63,835 nt of DNA from NCBI GenBank assembly GCA_945869675.1, contig CAMBPS010000007.1, positions 1-63,835 of the forward strand. The letters are read 5' to 3'. Positions 1-11,024 of the stretch are shown in pieces. Under the pieces are notes generated by a model. It searched no databases, had not been told where the DNA came from, and saw nothing but the letters and a program-made list of their open reading frames with translations. The first letter of the stretch is position 1; each line of letters starts with the position of its first letter. This stretch comes from Prosthecobacter debontii. Its GTDB lineage: Bacteria; Verrucomicrobiota; Verrucomicrobiia; Verrucomicrobiales; Verrucomicrobiaceae. Both the position numbers and the translations under genes were made by a program.

Positions 1-289
1 CACCACGACCACCACCACCGCCGCCACCAGCTGGACGATCCTCTTTAGGGCGAGCTTCATTGATTGCGAGATTGCGACCACCGAAATCCTTGCCATTAAG
101 ACCCTCAATTGCAGCCGTCATGGCCTCAGGAGTATCCATGCTAACGAAAGCGAAACCACGAGGGCGTCCGCTTTCACGGTCAATTGGGAGAAAGACGTCT
201 GTGACAACGCCGAACTGGGAGAAAAGCTCGCGGATATCGACATCGCTAGCTTTGAAGGGGAGATTCCCCACGTACATCTTGGTATTCAT
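1..289 (-). CDS. Glycine-rich RRM RNA-binding protein (3' part cut by window edge)
   Basis: Partial gene read on the minus strand from an ATG at 289-287 to the left edge. The product begins [12 protein letters not shown] and carries one RNA recognition motif with an RNP2-like segment (MYVGNLPF) and an RNP1-like segment (GRPRGFAFV), followed by the start of a glycine-rich tail (GGGGGG then Arg). Small single-RRM, Gly-rich proteins of this type bind single-stranded RNA in the cytoplasm and are often cold-induced; that role is known for the family, not shown here. It is a close paralogue of the complete gene at 1864-2292, which starts with the same 12 residues. The C-terminus lies outside the window. 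Confidence 0.9.
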   Translation of the reverse strand, partial: MNTKMYVGNLPFKASDVDIRELFSQFGVVTDVFLPIDRESGRPRGFAFVSMDTPEAMTAAIEGLNGKDFGGRNLAINEARPKEDRPAGGGGGGGRG

Positions 290-507
290 ATCTGATCTTA
301 TCTAATCTGGGTCTGGATTCGGACGCTGCTCCATGAATTAGGTGCCGCCAAATCAAGCCGCTCCAACGGAATTTCCGAAGACGCACCAGACATGCCAACG
401 ATCCTAACCCTTTCACAGGTGGTCACTTCGGCATTTCTGACATCTGAGGCCAAAGAACGCAAGTGTTTTTGATGACCTCAATTTAAGTGTTTTTGTCACT
501 TCCCACA
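290..507. other. Intergenic region between RRM gene and menE-like gene
   Basis: About 220 bases without a convincing gene. It holds the 5' leader of the minus-strand RRM gene and the 3' end region of the minus-strand menE-like gene. An 11-base direct repeat (aagtgtttttg) occurs at 461-471 and 485-495. I see no clear terminator or conserved RNA fold. Confidence 0.4.
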
Positions 508-1620
508 TCATCGACTCAGCTCACCTTGCAACGCCAAAGAATCGACCTTGCCCAATTCAGTGCGCGGAATAACAGGCACACGCCTAGTTTCAGTGATCTG
601 ACAAAGCGAATTGACGCTTCTATTATAGACGCTCAGCCATGGCTCTGGGTCCCCCGAATCATAAATTAGGACAAGCTTCATTTCACGCCGAGCATCAGGC
701 AAAGCCAGGATGACAGGACAAGAAGAGCTACCTTGCTCCAGAAGGATCTGATCGAGCTTCTCTTGGAGCGGGCCCAAATAAATCAATTCCCCCAAAATTT
801 TAATCACCCCACTCTCCCTGCCAACGAAGTGCAAGAGACGCCTTGAACCCTGCTGGCTCAGCCGCACCAGATCACGCGTTTTCAGAGTATTTCCGATTTC
901 TGACCAAGACCATTCTCCCTCAGAACTTCGCTTTAGATAGCCGTTGGCCAAGGCGGGACCTGACAAAACAAGATGACCCGTGGGATCAGTGCTGAGTTGC
1001 CAATGTGGAAGAATTTCCAACCCATACTCACCTGGCAGTTCAAGCGATTGGGTGGCGATTTGAGATGCTGCTTCGGTCATTCCATAGCTCTGAAAAACTG
1101 GCCATCCTAAAGCCTGGGCAGATTTCACCAAACACGTTGAAATAGCGCCACCACCGATGATCACTGCCCGCAATTTTTCTGGACAAGACAACTGTTGAAT
1201 TACCAAATCATGGACTTGCGTCGGCACTAAAGAGACCAGCGTAACCTCCTCATTCCGACAAAGAGCCACGAACTGCTGTGGATGCCACTTACCAGAGTAT
1301 TGCACATAACTAGAACCTGATAAATGAGCCCTTGCAATAATGGAAAAGCCGCCCACATGATGCAGAGGAAGCGCGATCAGCCAACGGTCCGCTGCGCTCA
1401 CTCTAAACTGAGCATTCACAGCGCGCGCAGAAATCAAAAAGGCTTCTTTAGTGAGCGATACCCATTTAGGCATCCCCTCACTGCCGGACGTTTGAAAAAA
1501 ACATCTGGATGACCAGCCTTGTCTGCGAGCAAATTCCAGCAATCCATCCGCATCGTGCGGACAATGCGGACTCAGGGCCAAATGGCAACTCGGCGCAGTC
1601 CAGAAATCTTGAATGAACAT
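508..1620 (-). CDS. menE: AMP-binding enzyme, o-succinylbenzoate-CoA ligase-like (MenE)
   Basis: ANL-superfamily acyl-CoA synthetase of 370 residues. The adenylate-forming P-loop motif reads TSGSEGMPK near residues 44-52. A PLHHVGG segment, the QSYGMTEAA motif and a C-terminal lid with PRTELGK, whose Lys is in the place of the catalytic lysine, are all present. MenE activates o-succinylbenzoate with ATP and CoA in menaquinone synthesis; the assignment rests on this overall pattern. The protein is shorter than most MenE (about 450-490 residues) because the usual N-terminal region before the P-loop is almost absent. I chose the internal ATG at 1620 over the one at 1671 because the 17 extra residues look unlike the family. 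It could be another small acyl-CoA synthetase. No other men gene is nearby. Confidence 0.72.
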   Translation of the reverse strand: MFIQDFWTAPSCHLALSPHCPHDADGLLEFARRQGWSSRCFFQTSGSEGMPKWVSLTKEAFLISARAVNAQFRVSAADRWLIALPLHHVGGFSIIARAHLSGSSYVQYSGKWHPQQFVALCRNEEVTLVSLVPTQVHDLVIQQLSCPEKLRAVIIGGGAISTCLVKSAQALGWPVFQSYGMTEAASQIATQSLELPGEYGLEILPHWQLSTDPTGHLVLSGPALANGYLKRSSEGEWSWSEIGNTLKTRDLVRLSQQGSRRLLHFVGRESGVIKILGELIYLGPLQEKLDQILLEQGSSSCPVILALPDARREMKLVLIYDSGDPEPWLSVYNRSVNSLCQITETRRVPVIPRTELGKVDSLALQGELSR

Positions 1621-1863
1621 CAGAAAAAGAGGCTGTCGACAAAGACGGCCGCAAAGGAAAATTCCGCGCAACTCTAAAAACGCAATCCAAAAGATCGTTT
1701 GCTATTCTCTTAATTGCCATCATTATCAAATCGCAAGTCGATCTGGTGAAGGCCAAACTAAGCTGCTCATCAGGTGATTCTACGGATTCGGTGGTGTTCT
1801 GAAATCCGAAATCGGAGCTTTGTATTGTCTCTCTCCCAGAAAGACTGAACCCAAGTTAACGAT

Positions 1864-2292
1864 ATGAATACCAAAATGTATGTGGGCAACCTGCCCTTTA
1901 GCGCCACTGAAACAGACCTACGTCAGCTTTTCTCTGACTACGGCACAGTGACGGATCTCTTCCTCCCAATGGATCGCGAATCTGGACGCCCACGTGGCTT
2001 TGCCTTCGTGACCATGGATACCCCTATGGCCATGACTGAAGCCATCACAGGTCTCAATAACAAAGACTTTATGGGTCGCAATCTCAGCATCAACGAAGCA
2101 CGTCCGAAAGAAGATCGCCCAGCAGGCGGTGGCGGCGGCTACGGTGGTGGTGGCGGCGGCGGTGGCTACGGTGGTGGCGGTGGTCGTGGCAAAAGCGGCG
2201 GCGGTGGCGGTGGCCGTGGTGGCTACGGCGGTGGTGGTGGTGGTGGTGGCGGCGGCGGCTACGGTGGTGGTGGCGGTGGTGGTCGTTACTAG
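1864..2292 (+). CDS. Glycine-rich RRM RNA-binding protein
   Basis: 142-residue protein. One RRM spans about residues 3-82, with RNP2 (MYVGNLPF) and RNP1 (GRPRGFAFV) motifs, followed by an almost pure glycine tail with scattered Tyr, Arg and Lys (about residues 88-142). The layout matches bacterial and cyanobacterial Rbp proteins that bind RNA and are often induced by cold or stress. It is monocistronic: a strong hairpin terminator follows at 2341-2376. It is a paralogue of the gene cut by the left edge, on the opposite strand, with the menE-like gene between them. The tail is encoded by a GGN-rich tract that also leaves a second frame open; that frame is an artefact. Confidence 0.95.
   Translation: MNTKMYVGNLPFSATETDLRQLFSDYGTVTDLFLPMDRESGRPRGFAFVTMDTPMAMTEAITGLNNKDFMGRNLSINEARPKEDRPAGGGGGYGGGGGGGGYGGGGGRGKSGGGGGGRGGYGGGGGGGGGGGYGGGGGGGRY
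2124..2286 (+). repeat. GGN-rich low-complexity tract (poly-glycine coding)
   Basis: About 160 bases made almost wholly of GGT and GGC codons with interspersed TAC and CGT, coding the glycine-rich tail of the RRM protein. Such tracts change length by slippage, so tail length may vary between strains (inference). The start of a similar tract is visible at bases 1-30 in the paralogue. Confidence 0.85.
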
Positions 2293-2338
2293 TCTCTACC
2301 CTCCTTTACCGGAGGCTGACTTTTAAAAAACACTTTTG

Positions 2339-2376
2339 AGAGCATGGGTCGATTCATTTCGGCCCATGCTTTTTTG
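2339..2376 (+). terminator. Rho-independent terminator after RRM gene
   Basis: Inverted repeat agcatgggtc (2341-2350) and ggcccatgct (2361-2370), pairing over 10 bases with one G-U pair, followed by a run of T at 2370-2375. It lies 50 bases past the stop of the RRM gene. Confidence 0.85.
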
Positions 2377-2442
2377 GATCTACAAGATGTTGAATGATCT
2401 CTTTGCACTGTCTTGCGACATGGGGTTCAATAAGAGTGTTAC

Positions 2443-3951
2443 ATGTCCCTTTCGCTTTACAGTTTATCTTTGATCACGGCTAATCGGATTTTCTTTGTCC
2501 TAAGCTGCTCCATAGGTCTGTTGCTGGCCAGCTACGCAGTGGCAGCGGCTGAAAGCCCAGCCCTGAAAGCGACGAAAACCCAGTTTCTAAAAACACTGCT
2601 CACAGAGTCACAAGTCCTCACAGATCAATACGTTCGCGCTTTGACCAAGCTAGAGTTAGAGCTAGCTGCCTCATCTGATTACGAAGAAGCTCAGCTCGTC
2701 CAACAGCGTCGAGAGGAGTTAAAAGCTATCTTCTCACAGTCCGGCAGTGCGCCCATTCAGGGCATCCTCCTGTCTCCCGACAAAGCAAAACTCAGTGGCA
2801 CAGCTGAAGTCAGGGATAACACCCTCATTGGCTGGCGCAGCGCCAATAGTTTGGCCGAGTGGCAGAGCCTGCGAATCACACCTGGCAGTTATTTTCTGGA
2901 GCTCGAAGCCAATCTCAGCCTGCTCGCATCGACGACGACAACCGCGTCACGCTTCCCCCCTCAAGAGAAAGCATCCTTTTCCTTTTATGAGTTGTCACTG
3001 CTCCCTGGCGCTCAGGAGAATCGACGCAGCTTCGACATTCCGATGAATGCCGATGAAAACAGCTTTAGCCCCGTCCGCATCGGCCCCATCAGCTTCACCC
3101 GCAGTCCAGTCACCCTGAGGCTTGTGCCCGCGACAGGCTATCCAGCCAATCAGCTCCAACTTCGCAACATTCAGCTCATCGCTGCCAAAGAAAGCTCCAT
3201 CCAGGCAGCGTCACTACCAGAAGATAGAGACACTTTGGACCAAGCCAAATCCAGACTCGCCACCGAACTAGCGCGTGCTCAAAAAAGCGCACTAGCCAGC
3301 TATGTGGCCAAACTGAGCGAAATCGCTGCAGCCTCTCCAGAGCTCAAAGAAGTTTCCGTCATGGAAACAAAAAGGCTGCAAAATCTCCAACAAAAAGACC
3401 CCAGCAAACCCAACGAGAATCTTTTGTATCGAATGCTGGATCGCCTAGGGAATACAGCTGGATTTGAGGACTTAGAAAATGCCCGACTCATCTCGGATGA
3501 TCAGCTCACGGGTGACCACTTTAGGGTCGAACACCAGGGGGAAAAGCTCCTCATCCGGCTTCTCTGGGTCCAGTGCGCTCCGCTAGAATCAAAACCAAAG
3601 CAGGATAACCCCTTCGCCAAACATTTCTCCATTGACCCCGATGATGCACCTGCCATGGGCCGCTCAGCGCGCGATTTCACCCTCGGTTATCTCGATGGCA
3701 AACCACTGCGCCTACTGCTGCGTCCGAACGTGGACAAAGACGGCAGTCGGCCTGCATTGGTCTTTTTATCCGACGTCGGCCTCTATCAAAATATCCTTGT
3801 CGATCATGGACTCGCCGCAGTTCGTGCCCCGATGAAAGATGACCTTCGTGGCACCGTAGAAAAAGGCTTGATCAGCAATCTGCTGGATCGTGAGGCCGAT
3901 GCAAAAAAGAGAAAAAGCGGAGCCTGGGCCCTGAACGAGGAGAAACCATGA
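2443..3951 (+). CDS. Secreted protein with C-terminal thermonuclease-like (SNase) domain
   Basis: 502 residues. An N-terminal hydrophobic signal segment (about residues 15-36, ending in AVAAAE) points to export. A helical stretch rich in Glu and Gln follows (about 40-95), then a beta-rich region resembling a carbohydrate-binding-type sandwich (about 125-250), a second helical part, and a C-terminal domain (about 345-500) shaped like staphylococcal nuclease. There, an IRLLWVQCAP segment with a nearby Glu, an Arg in DGSRPALVFL, and a GLAAV segment line up with the catalytic Arg, Glu and Arg of the fold. Nuclease activity is inference. The stop overlaps the next start (ATGA), so the two are probably co-translated. 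The function of the whole protein is not known to me. Confidence 0.8.
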   Translation: MSLSLYSLSLITANRIFFVLSCSIGLLLASYAVAAAESPALKATKTQFLKTLLTESQVLTDQYVRALTKLELELAASSDYEEAQLVQQRREELKAIFSQSGSAPIQGILLSPDKAKLSGTAEVRDNTLIGWRSANSLAEWQSLRITPGSYFLELEANLSLLASTTTTASRFPPQEKASFSFYELSLLPGAQENRRSFDIPMNADENSFSPVRIGPISFTRSPVTLRLVPATGYPANQLQLRNIQLIAAKESSIQAASLPEDRDTLDQAKSRLATELARAQKSALASYVAKLSEIAAASPELKEVSVMETKRLQNLQQKDPSKPNENLLYRMLDRLGNTAGFEDLENARLISDDQLTGDHFRVEHQGEKLLIRLLWVQCAPLESKPKQDNPFAKHFSIDPDDAPAMGRSARDFTLGYLDGKPLRLLLRPNVDKDGSRPALVFLSDVGLYQNILVDHGLAAVRAPMKDDLRGTVEKGLISNLLDREADAKKRKSGAWALNEEKP

Positions 3952-4775
3952 GCTCCCCTTTTTCCATCTTTCGATTTTGCCTCGCAATCACGATCCTATG
4001 GGTTATCCACAGTCACTCGCAGATTCTCACACCGCCACCACTGGACCCCAAGCCGCTTTCGGCAGTCGAAGCCAGTGCACCAGAATCCCGATTGCGCCAA
4101 ACAGAAGCTATCTATCAGCAGCAATTACGCACGCGTCATATCCCGGTCCTCGGAAAGTATCTAATTGATCTTCAAAATCTGGCTCTCACCGAGGAGGACC
4201 CAGCCCCCATTAAAGCTGAGATCCAGCGTGTTCAGAGCATTCTTAGCGCTGGGTCTGTTATTGATCTTTCCGAAGTCGCCGAGGAGCTAAATCCAATTCC
4301 TGAAAAGCCAGCCGAGATGCGTCCGCGCCCATCAGGGCCACCCGGTCTGCAACCTGCAGTCTCACCTCTGAAACCGCGCCGTGCTGTTACTACTCTAACG
4401 CCTGCATTTGCCCAACGCATCCTGCCTATCCCTGAAGGAAGCGCCAGCCCTGAGGCCGCAGCCATCGGACAGATCGAATGGAGAATCGACTTTTTGCCTC
4501 CGGGCAACTACGAACTGCTAATCCAATATGCCACCCGCCCTCTTAATAGCGACCTCACTCTCACCACGGAGTTTGCTGGGCAAAAAATCACCCAAGTGAT
4601 GGAAAAGAATCGGGCTACCAAGGATATTAAAAGCTTCCGTCTATTTAAAATAGGTCAAATCCGCCTAACCGAAGAATTTTCTGGCGAAACACTCCGCCTC
4701 AGCGCAGGCACGACAGAAACCAGCACGCTCATGTTGCGCAACTTCGTCATCTCCCGCGTCAAGCCTGAGCCTTAA
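3948..4775 (+). CDS. Secreted protein of unknown function, beta-sandwich C-terminus
   Basis: 275 residues. The N-terminus has a short hydrophobic export segment (about 7-25). A helical and Pro-rich middle (about 30-160) leads to a C-terminal domain (about 165-272) with the pattern PPGNYELLIQYA and later RLSAGTTE, typical of CBM6-like or galactose-binding-like beta-sandwiches found in many verrucomicrobial secreted proteins. The upstream gene, which it overlaps by four bases, has a similar central domain, so they may be partners. No catalytic motif is visible. I do not recognise a named family. Confidence 0.75.
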   Translation: MSSPFSIFRFCLAITILWVIHSHSQILTPPPLDPKPLSAVEASAPESRLRQTEAIYQQQLRTRHIPVLGKYLIDLQNLALTEEDPAPIKAEIQRVQSILSAGSVIDLSEVAEELNPIPEKPAEMRPRPSGPPGLQPAVSPLKPRRAVTTLTPAFAQRILPIPEGSASPEAAAIGQIEWRIDFLPPGNYELLIQYATRPLNSDLTLTTEFAGQKITQVMEKNRATKDIKSFRLFKIGQIRLTEEFSGETLRLSAGTTETSTLMLRNFVISRVKPEP

Positions 4776-4854
4776 ATCTCCATCAAGGATTCTGCTTTCA
4801 GAAAGAAATACGCTTTGACGATCCCCCCTGTCGTCACCACACTCGTAGTTGTTA

Positions 4855-4948
4855 CGACAGGGGCGTCCCCGCTAGGGACTGAGACGGATCATTGCTGATC
4901 TGAACCCTCCGAACCTGATGCGGGTCATGCTGCCGAAGGGAGTTCGCT
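4855..4948 (+). promoter_or_regulatory. TPP riboswitch (THI element)
   Basis: The conserved thiamine pyrophosphate aptamer cores are present: an actgagac segment at 4879-4886 (the ctgaga motif), and gaacctgatgcgggtcatgc (4911-4930), continuing tgccgaagggag. These match the pyrimidine- and pyrophosphate-sensing arms of THI boxes. It sits 75 bases before thiC in the correct orientation. In this family TPP binding lowers expression. Whether control is by termination or by hiding the ribosome binding site (aagga at 5009-5013) is not clear; no strong terminator hairpin with a T-run follows the aptamer, which favours translational control (inference). Confidence 0.93.
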
Positions 4949-5004
4949 CGGAGGTTCCATCTCAGTTCACGGCAAGGCCGCCCCGACCAAGAACAACGAA
5001 CTAA

Positions 5005-6987
<1,983 letters not shown>

Positions 6988-6994
6988 GATATCT

Positions 6995-7516
6995 ATGATC
7001 TTAGCCATGAAGTCTATTCTCCTCTCTTTTTCATATGCTCTGATGGTCTGTCTCACAAGCTGCCAAACAGAACCTAAAATCTCTGCCATTCCACTGCCAA
7101 CGCAGCAGCCGATCACCTCGACGACGCCTACTTTTGCGCCCATCAGTGCCAGTCCTGATGCTTCAGGGAAAATCACCACAGCCAGCGGCTTGCAATATCG
7201 CGTGCTATCCTCGGGGCCAACAGGCGGACGCTCACCGACCTACTTTGACTCCGTGATGGTCCATTATCGTGGCACGCTCACCGATGGCACGGTCTTTGAC
7301 AGCTCCATCGACCGTGGTGTGCCAGCGACGTTTGGCGTGGGGCAGGTCATTGCGGGCTGGACAGAGGCTCTAAAGCTCATGAAATCCGGTGACAAATGGA
7401 TGCTCTACATTCCCTCCAGACTGGCTTATGGCAGCCAAGCCGTCGGTGGCAAGATTCCACCCAACAGTGATCTCATCTTCGAAGTTGAACTGCTTCAGAT
7501 TATTGGCGGCCAATAA
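6995..7516 (+). CDS. FKBP-type peptidyl-prolyl isomerase, lipoprotein
   Basis: About 173 residues from the ATG at 6995 (or 169 from 7007). The N-terminus is a lipoprotein signal with lipobox LTSC, so the protein should be lipid-anchored in the periplasm or outer membrane. The FKBP domain (about residues 50-172) shows HYRGTLTDGTVFDSS, GWTEALKLMKSGDKW and SRLAYG, all typical of folding isomerases acting on exported proteins. It starts 7 bases after thiC, so it may be read from the same transcript and would then share riboswitch control; a separate internal promoter is equally possible. Confidence 0.9.
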   Translation: MILAMKSILLSFSYALMVCLTSCQTEPKISAIPLPTQQPITSTTPTFAPISASPDASGKITTASGLQYRVLSSGPTGGRSPTYFDSVMVHYRGTLTDGTVFDSSIDRGVPATFGVGQVIAGWTEALKLMKSGDKWMLYIPSRLAYGSQAVGGKIPPNSDLIFEVELLQIIGGQ

Positions 7517-7626
7517 GATAGATGAGCAGCGGCTTCAGGCAGCTCTTTATCATCGCCCAAGCAAACTTGAATTCCGATAGAGGCCGCTGGATTCGTCCGT
7601 AGCCTTCTGCCCCGTTGAAAAAAGGA

Positions 7627-9543
7627 ATGACAAAATTTGTGACGATTCGCAGAGGCTTAATGGCCTTGGCCATACTAATCTATACGCTAGACTGGCCATG
7701 CCACGCAGAGGTATCCGATGAGCAAGCAACTGCCGAGCAGATGGCTCAAGCCAAGAAGGCCTTCAACGATGGTGTCGCGCCCTTTGTCAAAAATTACTGC
7801 GCGGAGTGTCATGGAACGAAGCGCAGGAAAGGCGGGCTGGATTACCTCAGCGCGCTCAAAAATCCCGGTAACTCTGCCAACAGTCGCAAATGGAAGCAAG
7901 CTTTAGCGAATGTGAAGGCCCATGACATGCCACCTGAAGATGCGGATAATCAGCCGACGGATGAGGAACGGCAAAAGTTCCTGGACCAGATCGGCAAGCT
8001 GAAGCTTTTCAGCCCGAAAGATCCAGGCCCATTCATCATACGTCGCCTGACGAAGATCGAGTATGGCAACACCCTTCGTGATCTTTTGGGTGTCGATCCG
8101 TCTGTAGCCCATGAGTTGCCCGATGAAGTCTTTGGCGAAGGCTACCTCAATACGCTTTCGCCGCTGCAATCTGAACAGTATCTCGATATCGCGAATGAGG
8201 TGCTGAATCGTGTTTTAGCTCCCGAGAATGCCCAACCAACCGAGCTGCAAAAGCGCCTGTTCGGAAAAGCGCCAGAACCAGGAATAGATCCCCGAGTCGC
8301 CGCAAGAAGTGTCGCACAGGCATTGGCTCGCAGCGCGTATCGACGACCTGTCACCAACTCAGAATTAGAGGTGTTGATGAAGGTCTTTGATCTGGCAACG
8401 AACAACAAAGAGACTTACGCAGCAGCCTTGCGCCTGATGCTCAAAGCGATTCTCGTTTCCCCGCAGTTCCTGTTCATCACTCCCGCCAAAGAACCCGAAG
8501 CAGGCAAAACCATCGTTCCGCTTGACGACTATCAACTGGCATCCCGTCTCTCCTATCTGCTCTGGGCCACACTCCCAGACAGCACTCTTTCAGCCTTAGC
8601 CGATGATGGCACGCTCCACGAACCAGCCGTGCTACGATCACAGGTGAAGCGCTTGCTCGCAGATCCTCGCTCGCGGGCATTATTTGACGGCTTTGGCGCG
8701 CAATGGCTGGGACTTGGAGACATTCAGGACAAGACCTTCGACACCGCCAAATTCCCCGAAATGGACAGCGCCATGCGCACAGCCATGTATGATGAAGCAC
8801 GACTGTTTTTTGAGAGCCTTGTGCGCGAGAACAAGAGCGTCGTCAGCTTTGTGGATAGCGACTACACGTTCCTTAACGAGACCTTGGCCAAGCTTTACGG
8901 CATGGAAAAATCCGTCACAGGCCCTGAGATGCGCCAGGTAAAGCTCACGAACGCCAATCGCGGCGGCATCTTGGGAATGCCCGGTATTTTAGCCACAACC
9001 TCATTCCCGAATCGCACGAGTCCCGTCAAACGCGGCGTCTGGGTTCTGGAACAAGTGCTCGGCGACCACGTCCCCCCTGCCCCACCGAATGTTCCCACCC
9101 TAGAAAAGCAGGACAAACGGAAGATCGCCAATCTCACGCTACGTCAACGCACCGAACTGCATCGCACAAACGCAGTCTGCGCCAACTGCCACAAGATCCT
9201 GGATCCTATCGGCTTCGGCCTAGAAAACTTTGATGCCATTGGTCGCTGGCGTGATCAGGACGATACAGGAGGAATGATCGACGCCGCAGGTGAACTCCCC
9301 GGCGGCAAACACTTCACCACTCCCAAGGAATTAAAGGCCATCATTGCCACACGAAAAGATGAACTGGCGCGGAACCTGACCGAAAAACTGCTGGCCTACG
9401 CTTTATGCCGTCAACTCGAAGGCTACGATGAAATCGTGGTCGATCACCTCATGGAAACCATCACTAAGGACGGTTATCGTATTCAAACGCTCATCGCCGA
9501 AATCGTGACCAGCTATCCCTTCCTCAATCATCGGATCAACTAA
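7627..9543 (+). CDS. PSD/DUF1592-type c-type cytochrome protein
   Basis: About 638 residues. An N-terminal export signal (about 1-27) is followed by a cytochrome-like CAECH haem site with HDMPPE downstream, then the DUF1587, DUF1595, DUF1592, DUF1588 and DUF1585 modules typical of planctomycete and verrucomicrobial proteins. A second motif, [19 protein letters not shown], lies near residue 520. The exact function is unknown; these proteins are thought to be periplasmic or surface redox proteins. It is paired with a DUF1552 gene 6 bases downstream, the usual arrangement. An upstream TTG (7615) would add 4 residues; an ATG at 7660 is a third candidate with a better-spaced agagg. Confidence 0.92.
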   Translation: MTKFVTIRRGLMALAILIYTLDWPCHAEVSDEQATAEQMAQAKKAFNDGVAPFVKNYCAECHGTKRRKGGLDYLSALKNPGNSANSRKWKQALANVKAHDMPPEDADNQPTDEERQKFLDQIGKLKLFSPKDPGPFIIRRLTKIEYGNTLRDLLGVDPSVAHELPDEVFGEGYLNTLSPLQSEQYLDIANEVLNRVLAPENAQPTELQKRLFGKAPEPGIDPRVAARSVAQALARSAYRRPVTNSELEVLMKVFDLATNNKETYAAALRLMLKAILVSPQFLFITPAKEPEAGKTIVPLDDYQLASRLSYLLWATLPDSTLSALADDGTLHEPAVLRSQVKRLLADPRSRALFDGFGAQWLGLGDIQDKTFDTAKFPEMDSAMRTAMYDEARLFFESLVRENKSVVSFVDSDYTFLNETLAKLYGMEKSVTGPEMRQVKLTNANRGGILGMPGILATTSFPNRTSPVKRGVWVLEQVLGDHVPPAPPNVPTLEKQDKRKIANLTLRQRTELHRTNAVCANCHKILDPIGFGLENFDAIGRWRDQDDTGGMIDAAGELPGGKHFTTPKELKAIIATRKDELARNLTEKLLAYALCRQLEGYDEIVVDHLMETITKDGYRIQTLIAEIVTSYPFLNHRIN

Positions 9544-9549
9544 CACCTT

Positions 9550-10929
9550 ATGCCCTCGAATCATCTCATCGATCGCCGCACCTGCCTGAGAGGCATCGGC
9601 GCCTCTCTAGCACTTCCTTTTTTAGAAAGCATGGGCTGGGCAGAAGTGATCAAAGGTAAGGTAAATAAACCGCCTGTGCGCATCGGCTTCATGTACATGC
9701 CGCATGGGGTGATCATGGATCAATTTTGGCCTGCGAGTGCGGACAGTTTCTTGAAAGCGCCGCCACCTGCCTTGGAGTCTTTGCGGCCTGTTCTGAATCA
9801 GTGCTTGCTTATGAAAGGCATTTCAGGAGTGCCTATCTCCCCTTTTAATGGGGCACCTCATGCGCTGGAACTCTCGACGTGGTTAACGGCGATGCTGCCT
9901 GATTCGGACACACGAAATCGGATCAATATCGGAATTTCCGCTGATCAGATCGCCGCCAATTACATTGGTGGACTGACGTCTTTACCCTCCTTGGAATTGG
10001 CCACGATGCCGCAGACACATAAGGAAAATCAGGAAGGACTGAACGAGGGCTACTACTCGCACTGCAGCTTCCGCTCGGCCACCCAAGCGGTGCCAGCTGA
10101 AACCAATCCACGCAGCGTGCTGAATCGTTTGTTCGGCAAATCAGACCGACCTGGACAGACCACACAAACGGACCCGCTGGACCGGCAAATGCTCGACTTA
10201 GTCATCGGTGGCGCTAAGGACCTGCGCCGTAAATTACCCCAGAATGATCAACAGAAGCTTGATGAGTATCTAGACAGTGTGCGCGCCGTGGAGCGTCGCA
10301 TCGCCTCGATTGAGTATCGGCAGAAAGAGGCCGCGCTAGAGAAAGCAGGCGTCGCTGCCAGCAAGCGTAAGGCCAGCGACTCCCCACCCATCGAGATCAA
10401 AATCCCTGTGGGCGACAAACGCAGCGAATACATGCAAATCATGTGCGACCTCAATGTGCTGGCTTTCCAGACCGACACCACACGTGTCAGCACCTACATC
10501 GGCTCCACGCCCAACGGCGTGTCATATCCTGAACTCGGCTTCAATGACGCGCATCACTCCCAAACCCATCATAACAACGAAGCGGGCAAAGTCGGTAAAG
10601 TCGCCGCGATCACCAAATTCAACATCGACCAGTTCGCCTACATGGTGAAAAAGATGGCCAGCCTGCGAGAAGGCGACGGCACACTGCTGGATAACTGCAT
10701 CATGATGTGGGGATCGGGACTCGAAGATGGAAACAAGCACTCCCGCGAAAACCTGCCCTTCATCATTGCTGGCAAAGGCGGCGGTTCGATCAACACCGGA
10801 CGCTTCCTGGACAAGATCAAAGGCAATCAAGGCGACTTGCTCAGCACACTGCTCACCTGCGCAGGTGTTTCTCTAGATCGCCCTATCGGCATAGCAACAA
10901 AGCAGATCAAAGAGATGATGAATGTCTAA
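9550..10929 (+). CDS. DUF1552 domain protein, Tat-like export signal
   Basis: 459 residues. The N-terminus has a twin-arginine signal of the form [17 protein letters not shown], suggesting export of a folded protein. The rest matches the DUF1552 family of planctomycetes and verrucomicrobia: GFMYMPHGV early, and a late [14 protein letters not shown] segment. It is related in shape to DUF1501/sulfatase-like enzymes, but no activity is established. It nearly always sits next to a DUF1592 cytochrome gene, as here, so the two probably act together outside the cytoplasm (inference). A small hairpin terminator follows. Confidence 0.92.
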   Translation: MPSNHLIDRRTCLRGIGASLALPFLESMGWAEVIKGKVNKPPVRIGFMYMPHGVIMDQFWPASADSFLKAPPPALESLRPVLNQCLLMKGISGVPISPFNGAPHALELSTWLTAMLPDSDTRNRINIGISADQIAANYIGGLTSLPSLELATMPQTHKENQEGLNEGYYSHCSFRSATQAVPAETNPRSVLNRLFGKSDRPGQTTQTDPLDRQMLDLVIGGAKDLRRKLPQNDQQKLDEYLDSVRAVERRIASIEYRQKEAALEKAGVAASKRKASDSPPIEIKIPVGDKRSEYMQIMCDLNVLAFQTDTTRVSTYIGSTPNGVSYPELGFNDAHHSQTHHNNEAGKVGKVAAITKFNIDQFAYMVKKMASLREGDGTLLDNCIMMWGSGLEDGNKHSRENLPFIIAGKGGGSINTGRFLDKIKGNQGDLLSTLLTCAGVSLDRPIGIATKQIKEMMNV

Positions 10930-10984
10930 AGGCTCGAATTCAGCCAGGATCTACTGACAAGCGCGTTGCACTTCATGAAGGGGC

Positions 10985-11008
10985 CTGCCACAATGGCAGT
11001 CTTGTTTT
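10985..11008 (+). terminator. Probable Rho-independent terminator after DUF1552 gene
   Basis: Short perfect hairpin ctgcca (10985-10990), loop caa, tggcag (10994-10999), then tcttgtttt. The stem is only 6 pairs, so it may be weak. It ends 17 bases before the next start. Confidence 0.5.
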
Positions 11009-11024
11009 AAAACTTCATCCTTTT

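Noticed and set aside
461..495. Direct repeat aagtgtttttg twice
   Set aside because: Only 11 bases with simple T-runs and no link to a promoter or mobile element; likely chance.
2129..2326. Second open frame of Ala and Val repeats over the glycine-rich tail
   Set aside because: Frame-shifted reading of the GGN tract of the RRM gene; no independent start signal.
10707..11024. Long N-terminal extension of the hydroxyacid dehydrogenase frame
   Set aside because: It overlaps the DUF1552 gene and a likely terminator; the Rossmann motif begins right after the ATG at 11025.
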